14,409 nucleotides of DNA from UBA11098 sp041671525 (GTDB lineage: Bacteria > Patescibacteriota > Minisyncoccia > Moranbacterales > UBA2206): contig JBAZBJ010000019.1 in the NCBI GenBank assembly GCA_041671525.1, positions 1 to 14,409 of the forward strand, read 5' to 3'. The translations under genes were made by a program, and so were the position numbers. Every line of letters starts with the position of its first letter. The stretch's first letter is position 1. Below, in pieces: positions 1 to 6,300 of the stretch. The notes under the pieces are model-generated. The model was not told where the DNA came from, did no database searches, and saw nothing but the letters and a program-made list of their open reading frames with translations.

Positions 1-12
1 TTATATCAGAGA

Positions 13-87
13 GCCCCTGTAGCTCAGCCTGGATAGAGCACTAGCCTTCTAAGCTAGGGGTCGCAGGTTCGAATCCTGTCGGGGGCG
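13..87 (+). tRNA. tRNA-Arg (anticodon TCT)
   Basis: A full cloverleaf can be folded. The 7-bp acceptor stem pairs GCCCCTG with CGGGGGC, with one G-T wobble. The anticodon stem CTAGC/GCTAG closes the loop CTTCTAA, giving anticodon TCT (reads AGA). The T arm is GCAGG-TTCGAAT-CCTGT. The discriminator base is G at 87 and no CCA is encoded, so CCA must be added after 3' trimming. There is no intron. The promoter is not visible because only 12 bases precede the gene. The RNase Z gene, whose product performs such 3' trimming, ends nine bases away on the other strand. Confidence 0.97.
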
Positions 88-99
88 CTTTTATTTTTA
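88..99 (+). terminator. T-rich terminator after tRNA-Arg
   Basis: Directly after the tRNA discriminator comes a T-rich run interrupted by a single A. Such runs terminate archaeal RNA polymerase. It overlaps the stop codon of the convergent RNase Z gene. This is inferred from composition only. Confidence 0.45.
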
Positions 100-993
100 T
101 ATCTCCAGAACATCAAAATCATTTGCCATGAAAGATTTTTTAAAAGTCTTTCTTGCTTCTAACAAAATCTTTTCTTTGTCTTGCTCATATCTCTGGCTGA
201 TATGTGTTAAAATAAGCTTCTTCACATTTGCTTTCTTTGCAATCTCAGCTGCCTGCTTGGAAGTAAGATGCTTGTATTCTTTTGCCTTTTCTTCCATTTC
301 AGAGCTAAATGTTGCTTCACATATCAAGACATCAGCATTTTTTACAAAAGGAATTATACTGTCATTAAAACTTGTGTCAAGAACAACTGCAATTTTCTTG
401 TCTTCTTCTTTAAATGTTAATTCTTTTGCCTTGTACTTCTTCTCATTGTAAGTTATGTCTTTTCCTTTTTTCAAATCTGCAAGAAGAGGCGATGAGGGAA
501 TTTTCAATTTCTGCAGTTTTTTCTTGTCAATTCTTATCTGCCCTTTCTTTAAAAAAACATAAGCATTGCAAGGAGCTCCATGAGTCATTGCCCGTGCTTC
601 TATACTAAAATCCTTTTCGTTTAAAAATTTTCCAGAAACATCTTCAACTTCTAATTCCTGTTCTCCTCTAAAAACAAACATTCCTAAAATTTTTTTCATG
701 AAATCAGTTGTTCCTCTTGGCCCGTAAATCTTTAGCTTTTTTCCATAGCCAGAAAGTGAAAGCGTCTGCAATAATCCAGGAATGCCAAGAATATGGTCTG
801 CATGCCAGTGGCTTACTAAAATTCTTGTGAGCTTGCATGGATTTATCTTAGCTTTCTTAAATTGCCTTTGTGTTCCCTCCCCGCAGTCAAAAAGAATATT
901 CTCTCCTTCATAAGTAAGAAGAATTGCAGTGTGATTTCTTGTTATTGTCGGCACAGCATCTGAAGTTCCAAGAAAGGTCAGATTAATTGTCAT
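97..993 (-). CDS. rnz: Ribonuclease Z (tRNA 3'-processing endonuclease)
   Basis: This 298-residue protein has the metallo-beta-lactamase fold of RNase Z, the zinc endonuclease that cuts precursor tRNAs just after the discriminator base. The N-terminus has the FLGTSDAVPT strand-loop, followed by FDCGEGTQRQ at 35-44. The metal motif is SHWHADH at 61-67 (H62, H64, D66, H67). Further ligands are H138 in MTHGAP, D206 in VVLDTS and H264 in LTHISQRY; H242 in KHLTS fits the conserved proton-donor histidine. Length is typical for the short RNase Z form. The insertion around 145-185 corresponds to the flexible arm that grips tRNA. The ATG lies about 26 bp from a TATA box at 1013-1024, so the message is probably leaderless. 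The gene converges on tRNA-Arg with a nine-base gap. Confidence 0.95.
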   Translation of the reverse strand: MTINLTFLGTSDAVPTITRNHTAILLTYEGENILFDCGEGTQRQFKKAKINPCKLTRILVSHWHADHILGIPGLLQTLSLSGYGKKLKIYGPRGTTDFMKKILGMFVFRGEQELEVEDVSGKFLNEKDFSIEARAMTHGAPCNAYVFLKKGQIRIDKKKLQKLKIPSSPLLADLKKGKDITYNEKKYKAKELTFKEEDKKIAVVLDTSFNDSIIPFVKNADVLICEATFSSEMEEKAKEYKHLTSKQAAEIAKKANVKKLILTHISQRYEQDKEKILLEARKTFKKSFMANDFDVLEI

Positions 994-1012
994 TTAAAAA
1001 ACAAGCAAAAAT

Positions 1013-1024
1013 ACTTTATATAAG
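1013..1024 (-). promoter_or_regulatory. TATA box of RNase Z gene
   Basis: Read on the minus strand, CTTATATAAAGT is centred about 26 bp upstream of the RNase Z ATG. In archaea that puts the transcription start at or next to the start codon. The core is nearly symmetric, so it could also fire rightwards, but no convincing gene lies there. Confidence 0.6.
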
Positions 1025-1085
1025 TTATTAAATCTCCGATTAGAAATTAGCATGGGCCCTGCGAAAATTACAGGCAAACGCTATC

Positions 1086-1337
1086 TTATTTGCTCAAATG
1101 AGCTGTAGAAGCAGGAGAAATAAAAATTATGGTGTCTCCTCTTAAAAAGGTCAATCCAAGATTTCTCTTGATTTCTCCATTCTGCATTTCTTTTATGTTG
1201 TCCAGCACAAGATTTATGTGGATATCAAAAGCCAACAATGTTCCTACGAACTGCTTGTCGCCTTTCAAGCTCACTAAAATCTCTTTGCCTTTGGAATTGT
1301 TAAGCAAATCCAATGGACGTTCAATCCCGTTAACCAT
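1086..1337 (-). CDS. lsm: Sm-like (LSm/SmAP) RNA-binding protein
   Basis: This 83-residue protein matches archaeal Sm-like proteins, which form hexa- or heptameric rings that bind U-rich RNA and act in RNA processing and turnover. Sm1 covers about 16-50, with the typical VGTLLAFDIHINLVLDN (D38, N42 in the RNA-binding loop). Sm2 is LRGDTIIFISP at 65-75; its R66-G67-D68 corresponds to the conserved RGD/RGN turn that holds the uridine base. A short N-terminal helix (RPLDLL) precedes Sm1, as usual. It starts with ATG at 1337, with a TATA box about 26 bp upstream, and is separated from RNase Z by its own promoter. Archaeal lsm genes often lie next to an L37e gene; none is visible here. Confidence 0.93.
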   Translation of the reverse strand: MVNGIERPLDLLNNSKGKEILVSLKGDKQFVGTLLAFDIHINLVLDNIKEMQNGEIKRNLGLTFLRGDTIIFISPASTAHLSK

Positions 1338-1357
1338 ATGCTAAATGAATAAAAATT

Positions 1358-1368
1358 GTTTATAAATA
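1358..1368 (-). promoter_or_regulatory. TATA box of Sm-like gene
   Basis: The minus-strand sequence ATATTTATAAAC is centred about 25-26 bp upstream of the Sm-like ATG, consistent with a leaderless transcript. It lies between the stop of the 66-residue gene and the Sm-like start, so the two genes probably have separate promoters. Confidence 0.6.
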
Positions 1369-1382
1369 TTTGCATACAAAAA

Positions 1383-1583
1383 TTAAATAATTTTTATAGG
1401 AGTTAATACACGAGCTAATTTTTCAAGGCTTACATTATCCGGAACAGAAAGTTCGCATCCGCCTCTAAAGGAGATAATAGTCAAAGCAGGATAAAGGCTA
1501 AGAGCTTTTTCCAAGGCATCATACTTGTCTGGATTTTTTTCTGCCTCAGGATCATAATCTATCCTAACAGAACGTCTGCCCAT
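1383..1583 (-). CDS. Small conserved-looking protein of unknown function
   Basis: I do not recognise this 66-residue protein. It begins MGRRSVRIDYDP, has a probable helix at about 13-30 (EAEKNPDKYDALEKALSLY), a hydrophobic strand (ALTIISF) near 33-39, a GGCEL turn, and a second helix near 51-61 (VSLEKLARVL). It looks like a small soluble alpha/beta protein with no signal peptide or membrane segment. Support for a real gene comes from an ATG with a consensus TATA box about 26 bp upstream, no overlap with neighbours, and the fact that it fills the space between two housekeeping genes. Gene context (RNA and translation genes) hints at an information-processing role, but this is only guilt by association. 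Confidence 0.65.
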   Translation of the reverse strand: MGRRSVRIDYDPEAEKNPDKYDALEKALSLYPALTIISFRGGCELSVPDNVSLEKLARVLTPIKII

Positions 1584-1604
1584 ACTTTTCTATCAGTGAA
1601 AGGA

Positions 1605-1612
1605 GTTTATAA
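1605..1612 (-). promoter_or_regulatory. TATA box of the 66-residue gene
   Basis: TTATAAAC on the minus strand is centred about 25 bp upstream of the ATG at 1583. It forms a divergent promoter pair with the eS8 promoter about 30 bp away. Confidence 0.55.
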
Positions 1613-1631
1613 TCATTAGTAGTTAACAAAA

Positions 1632-1642
1632 AGATATTTAAA
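1632..1642 (+). promoter_or_regulatory. TATA box of ribosomal protein eS8 gene
   Basis: AGATATTTAAA, preceded by an A-rich stretch that could serve as BRE, is centred about 26 bp before the ATG at 1664. The message is therefore probably leaderless. No Shine-Dalgarno sequence is present. Confidence 0.6.
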
Positions 1643-1663
1643 CCAATTTTCTTCTCTCATAAT

Positions 1664-2032
1664 ATGAATACAGGAAAGAAAATATCTGGCGGAAGATATA
1701 AGAAAAATAGAAAGAAAAAATCTTATGAAATCTCAGGCCAGCAGAGAAAAGTAAAACTTGGAGAAGAAAAAAAGCGAACAAAGCGAACTCATGGTGGAAA
1801 CATAAAAAGGTTCGTATTAAAAACAAAATTTGTTAATGTTCATCCTAAATCCGGAAAAGGCGTGGCAAAAAAAGTGGAGATAAAAAATGTTCTTGAAACA
1901 CCTTCTAACAGGTTCTTAGCAAGGCAGAATATCATGACTAAAGGAACTATTGTTGAAACCGAGCTTGGAAAGGTCAAGCTGACCAACAGGCCAAGCCAGG
2001 AAGGAATTGTAAACGGTATTCTTGTTGAGTAA
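1664..2032 (+). CDS. rps8e: Small ribosomal subunit protein eS8
   Basis: The 122-residue product is the archaeal form of eS8, a 30S subunit protein shared by archaea and eukaryotes. The signature is a very basic N-terminus rich in Lys and Gly (KKISGGRYKKNRKKKSYE), then the core strands around 48-110 with KNVLETPSNRFLARQNIMTK and a C-terminal segment ending VNGILVE. Its length is normal for archaea, much shorter than eukaryotic eS8. The start is fixed by the TATA box 26 bp upstream and the absence of an earlier in-frame start. It stands alone rather than in a ribosomal operon, next to tfb on the same strand. Confidence 0.95.
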   Translation: MNTGKKISGGRYKKNRKKKSYEISGQQRKVKLGEEKKRTKRTHGGNIKRFVLKTKFVNVHPKSGKGVAKKVEIKNVLETPSNRFLARQNIMTKGTIVETELGKVKLTNRPSQEGIVNGILVE

Positions 2033-2136
2033 TTTTTACTATTTTCTCATAACTATAAAAAGACAAAGCTTTAAAAAGGCTGAAGGTTTATAAATCTTAC
2101 GCAAGTATTATTAAATAAATATAATTTTCCTCTAAA
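2033..2136 (+). promoter_or_regulatory. Intergenic region with several TATA-like boxes upstream of tfb
   Basis: This 104-base gap opens with a T-rich stretch that may end the eS8 transcript. It then holds four A/T boxes: ACTATAAAAAG near 2052-2062, CTTTAAAAAGG near 2069-2079, GTTTATAAAT at 2086-2095, and TTATTAAATA at 2108-2117. The last has the leaderless spacing of about 26 bp to the tfb ATG. The third is the best match to consensus and would give a leader of about 20 bases without a Shine-Dalgarno sequence. Which one is used cannot be decided by eye. Confidence 0.45.
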
Positions 2137-3066
2137 ATGGCTAATGAGAATATAAGGCGCTGTCCTGAATGTGGAAGTATAAATCTTACCTATGACGCTC
2201 ACTTAGGAGAAGTTATTTGCAATGATTGCGGCTTGGTAATTGAAGAAAAGATGACTGATTCTGGAATTGACCTGTCAGGAAGCTTTGACAAAGAAGAGAA
2301 AAAAGGCCGTGGTGGAGCTCCAATAAGCATGCAAAAATTCGATAAGGGGCTTACAACTAATGTCGGTGAAATTTCAGATATTTACAAGCTAGAGCCAGGA
2401 CAAACAAGAAAATTCTTAAGGCTGAAAAAATGGCAGGAAAGAGTTTCAACAAGCATAGAAAGGAACTTAAGGCTTGCAATGGCTGAATTAAGAGTTATCG
2501 CTTCTTATCTTAACTTGCCAAATGTAGTAAGAGATGAAGCTGCGAGAATCTACAATTATGTTCTGCAAAGAGGATTAGTTCGTGGAAGAAGTATGGAATC
2601 GGTGATAGCAGCATGTTTGTATGCAGCATGCAGAAGCTACAATATTCCTCGTACTTTGGATGAAATGGCAACAGCTTCAGATGTTGAAAGAAAAGAAATC
2701 GGAAGAACATACAGATTTATTATAAGAAAGCTTGGAATCAAAGTAAAGCAAAGCTCTCCAAAAGATTACATTTCAAGATTCTCATCAATATTAAAGCTCT
2801 CTCCAAGAACTCAGAATGATGCTCTTAAGGTATTAAGGCAGGCAGAAGGAGTTGAATTAACTTCAGGAAGAGGCCCTGCAGGCATTGCAGCAGCAGCTTT
2901 GTATGTTGCAGCATTAATGAACGACGAAAAGAAGACCCAGAGAGAAGTTGCAGATATTGCAGGAATAACAGAAGTAACAATCAGGAACAGGTACAAAGAA
3001 TTGATAGAAAGGCTTCAGCTTGAAGACAAGATAAAACAAAAAGAAGTTGAAGCTAAAAAGAAATAA
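2137..3066 (+). CDS. tfb: Transcription initiation factor B (TFB, archaeal TFIIB)
   Basis: TFB bridges TBP on the TATA box and RNA polymerase and sets the transcription start. The 309 residues show the standard layout. The zinc ribbon at 6-34 has RRCPECG and CNDCG (C9, C12, C28, C31). A B-reader/linker segment covers about 38-95 and includes GGAPISMQKFDKGLTT. The first cyclin fold spans about 105-200 (AMAELRVIASYLNLP, SVIAACLYAACR). The second spans about 205-297 (GPAGIAAAALYVAAL, then the BRE-reading helix-turn-helix QREVADIAGITEVTIRNRYKEL). The C-terminus is lysine-rich. The B-reader lacks the usual PEWRAF block of archaeal TFBs and has GIDLSGSF there instead. The start ATG follows an A/T box at leaderless spacing. 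Confidence 0.96.
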   Translation: MANENIRRCPECGSINLTYDAHLGEVICNDCGLVIEEKMTDSGIDLSGSFDKEEKKGRGGAPISMQKFDKGLTTNVGEISDIYKLEPGQTRKFLRLKKWQERVSTSIERNLRLAMAELRVIASYLNLPNVVRDEAARIYNYVLQRGLVRGRSMESVIAACLYAACRSYNIPRTLDEMATASDVERKEIGRTYRFIIRKLGIKVKQSSPKDYISRFSSILKLSPRTQNDALKVLRQAEGVELTSGRGPAGIAAAALYVAALMNDEKKTQREVADIAGITEVTIRNRYKELIERLQLEDKIKQKEVEAKKK

Positions 3067-3157
3067 TTCTAAGGCTTATAGCTGCCTAATAAATTATAAC
3101 TGTATACGATTAATTCATTTTGAAAAAGAAGAGATAAATTTCTTATTGAATCCAAAA

Positions 3158-3240
3158 TGCGGAGTAAAGGATTCGAACCTTCGCAGGCATATGCCATCAG
3201 CTCCTAAGGCTGACCCGTTTGACCACTCCGGCAACTCCGC
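3158..3240 (-). tRNA. tRNA-Leu (anticodon TAG)
   Basis: This is a class II tRNA with a perfectly paired acceptor stem GCGGAGT/ACTCCGC and discriminator A at 3158, as expected for Leu. The anticodon stem TCAGC/GCTGA closes the loop CTTAGGA, giving anticodon TAG (CUA and perhaps other CUN codons). The long variable arm contains the small hairpin GGCATATGCC. The T arm is GAAGG-TTCGAAT-CCTTT. No CCA is encoded and there is no intron. The gene converges on tfb. Downstream on its strand is a pyrimidine-rich stretch (about 3118-3136) that could terminate it. Confidence 0.96.
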
Positions 3241-3301
3241 TTCAAAGACTGGAGATGATGGACAAGCCAAAGTATATTGGCGACATCCGGCAACTCCGCT
3301 T
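3227..3301 (-). repeat. 16-nt direct repeat duplicating the tRNA-Leu head
   Basis: AAGCGGAGTTGCCGGA (minus strand) occurs at 3242-3227, as the first 14 bases of tRNA-Leu plus two leader bases, and again exactly at 3301-3286. The period is 59 bp. The 43-bp spacer contains a perfect 5-bp hairpin, GCCAA-tatact-TTGGC (3266-3281). After the 16 bases the upstream copy no longer resembles a tRNA. Confidence 0.85.
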
Positions 3302-3322
3302 AGTAAAACTAAATAGAAGTAG

Positions 3323-3330
3323 TTTAAAAA
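3323..3330 (-). promoter_or_regulatory. TATA-like box upstream of the duplicated tRNA-Leu head
   Basis: TTTTTAAA on the minus strand is centred about 26-27 bp upstream of the 5' G of the upstream tRNA-head copy, the spacing expected for a tRNA promoter. A weaker alternative, AATATACT near 3273-3279, sits about 35 bp from the intact tRNA-Leu. If the distal box is the working one, the primary transcript carries a roughly 59-nt leader containing a copy of its own acceptor strand. Confidence 0.4.
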
Positions 3331-3335
3331 GCTAA

Positions 3336-6300
3336 TTAATGTGCTGAACCAGAAACGTCTCTAAAAGAGGAATCATATCTGAATGCTTCATAAATTGACC
3401 AATTATTAGGCGTTTGGCCTAAAACAATGCTCTGCAATGTTACATTCTTGTTTGACCCAGGATCAGCATACATAAGAATAGTTTTTTTAGTTGGACTAAA
3501 GATATAATTTGCAAAAATTCCGATTTCATATATTTTCTTATCATTAAGGCTAAGAACCACAATATCTCCTGCCTGAAGATTGTTGCCGTCAATTATTGAA
3601 ATGTCTAAAAAGTTGCTATTAGCCTCAAGAGTAGAAACTAGATTTTCGCGGTTATCACAAGAACAACTCTCATCACTAAACCATTCTATGTCTTTCTCTG
3701 CAACACCTGCATCTACCAAAACATGAGAAATAAATCTGGCATCAACATTTGTAGTTAGTTGCTTGCCGTTCTCTAATCTAAATTCATCATAATCCTGGGA
3801 TTCAAACTCTTTAGCAACATCAAGAATTATTTTAGAAAATGCACTTTCCTTGCTTTCAGTTTCAACAACTTTATCTGCTACTTCAGGAACATCTTCATAA
3901 GAAGTTCTCTCCCCATAAAATAAAATTCCAACACCCTCTTCAAACTCTCTTCCTTTTAATTCAGAAATTAATCTTATCGGCTCGCCGCAATCTCCTTCAG
4001 GTTCGCAAACTTCAGAATTCCAGGATCTAGCATCAGGCTTTTGCCATACCCAGCCATTTGTATATTTAAAATAAAAAGTCATTCCATCATATCTATATGT
4101 GAATTTCTTAGTATAATCCATATCTACTTTTTCAGTATGGATAGTTGCACTATTTCCTGCCTTAACCATTCTATTAATCATTAATTCTAAACCCTTTAGG
4201 TAAGATTTTCCTTCAAGACTTTCTATAAAATTCTTATCGTCTTCAGGCACTGCAAAGCTGAAGAATTCTACATTTGGCACCGGCAGCCAATTTTTATTAT
4301 CCGGAGAAGAATACCAATTGTTTTCATACTTATAGTAATAATCAGAAACGCCTCCATCTTTGTACTCAAAGACCAGACTGGGGATAACTCCCCCAGGTGA
4401 TTCTTTATTCACATAGAATATCATTTCTGCACCTCCATAGAAATCTTCGGATTCTAATTGTGCGGTAAGTGCAGCAGGCTCATTGCATGAACCAGCAGGC
4501 ATGCAAGCTCCGTAACCCCACTCAGTCTTACCATTAATCTTCCATTGCCATTTATTATTAACAAATCTAAATAAAAGTATATTTTTATTATACTTATAAG
4601 TAAATTGTTTGTTGACATCCATATCGACAAATTCAGTGTGAATTGAAGGCTTAATCAATCTTCCCTTATCTGCATCAAGTCTCTGAATAAGAAGTTTTAA
4701 TCCTCCAGCATAATCTTCTGCTCCAAGTTTTTGAATAAACTCCTTATTATCTCCTTTAAGAAGGAAACCAAAAAAGCCCCCAGTTGGTGCAGGTATCCAA
4801 TTCTTGCTATCGCTAGACCAATACCATTTATTTGTGTATTTATAATAAAGATTAGTGGCTATTCTTCCATCTTTATATTCAAAAATAGGGGCTTCAACTA
4901 AACCAATTTTTTTAGATTCTAGAAGTATCTGCAGCTCTTCCATTGTACCCTTAGTTTGGAGATAAGAATGTTCTTCTTTAGTAATTAGTTTTTCATCATA
5001 TAATCCATCAATTAATTTCTTATTTTCAGCACTCTCAGAATATGTTCCTTCTTTGTTTTCAGCTTCAGCTATTGCAGTATCTAAATCTATATGCTCTTCA
5101 GGGGCTACTGCTTCAGCTTCTGCCTTCAGTTCTTCAACCCCCCCAGTATATCTAAATGCCCTATAAACATACCAGTCTCCATTAATAGTGTAAGTTTCAA
5201 GTTGTGCAGTGTCGCTTTTTCTATCGCCAGGATCACCATAAACATTAACACTTTTTTTATCCTTGCTGTAATATGAAAAAATAGTAATATGTTGAGTTCT
5301 TTCAGTTTTATAACCTAAAATTACCATATCTCCTTGCTGAAGATTGTTCTTGTTAACCTCGACAAAATTGTTATTGCTTTCAAAAATTGATATTAAAACA
5401 TCAATAGCGTTACAAGAGCAAATAGCATCCTTACTCCAAGATATTCCTTCTGCCTTAACCCCTGCGTCCACTAATACGTGTGAAACAAAAGTCGCACAGA
5501 CCTTATCTTTCTTTACATTTCCATCTACATCAATTCTTGTCTCATCATATCCTTTATCCGCAAAAGCCTTTGCAACAGCTAAAATTCTAGATCTTATCAC
5601 AGAAGCTTCTTCGCTTGTTCCTTGCCCTGCTGCTTTAGCTCTAGCTTCAGCCTTCTTTGCAAAATCAAGCTTTGCAAGATTAGAATAAGCATTTCTTCTT
5701 AATAGAAGAAGATAGGCTTTTTGGCTGTTCATATAAACTCTTTCAATGATTCCATTTACAAGTGAAATTTTCTTTGTTTCATTTGCTTTCTTTATTTCCT
5801 CAACTTTGCCTGAAAATTCATCATCAGAAAGAATCTGGTTTTCCTGGCCTAAAATATCTAAATAATTTTTTGAGAGTTCAGTCAAAGTTTCATCAGTTAT
5901 GTTCTTTGAAATAATTGCATCTTTAATGCTTTCTGTATCAATATAGCATCTTATATTTTCCTCTCCGCAATAGCCAACTTCTACCCATCTAGAATTGTTC
6001 ATGCCTGCATAAGCATCTGTTCCTCTTCCAGGATTTTCTGTTGCGCACACTCTAACAATTCCTTTGCTGTAAAGCGCAGGATTAATTGCATTTTCAGCCA
6101 TGCTTTGGGGGTTGATATTAAAAATGCTGTAAAGGCTGATAGTTCCTGAAATACATGCAGCTTCAGTTGTTATTTCTTTCTGTGAAGCTTGCTCTTCCAT
6201 ATATTTGTCATTTATGAAATCTACTGCGGCAGAAGTGCTAACCTGCTTAAATCCGCACTCTTCATAATCATTGACTCTTATGCACATTCTGCTATAGCCA

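Noticed and set aside
1052..1108. An 18-codon plus-strand ORF (MGPAKITGKRYLICSNEL) downstream of the symmetric TATA box of RNase Z.
   Set aside because: It overlaps the end of the Sm-like gene antisense, is very short, matches nothing I know and the TATA spacing is about 33 bp rather than 26. Probably chance.
3250..3301. A possible C/D box sRNA on the plus strand, from GATGATGG resembling a C box.
   Set aside because: The C box matches only six of seven positions and no CTGA D or D' box follows at a usable distance.
3227..3301. An integration (att) site of a mobile element at tRNA-Leu.
   Set aside because: The repeats are only 43 bp apart, contain the 5' rather than the 3' tRNA end, and no integrase or element gene is nearby.
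3047..3316. An 89-codon plus-strand ORF after tfb.
   Set aside because: It overlaps the tfb end and runs through the tRNA-Leu gene, so it is not a protein gene.
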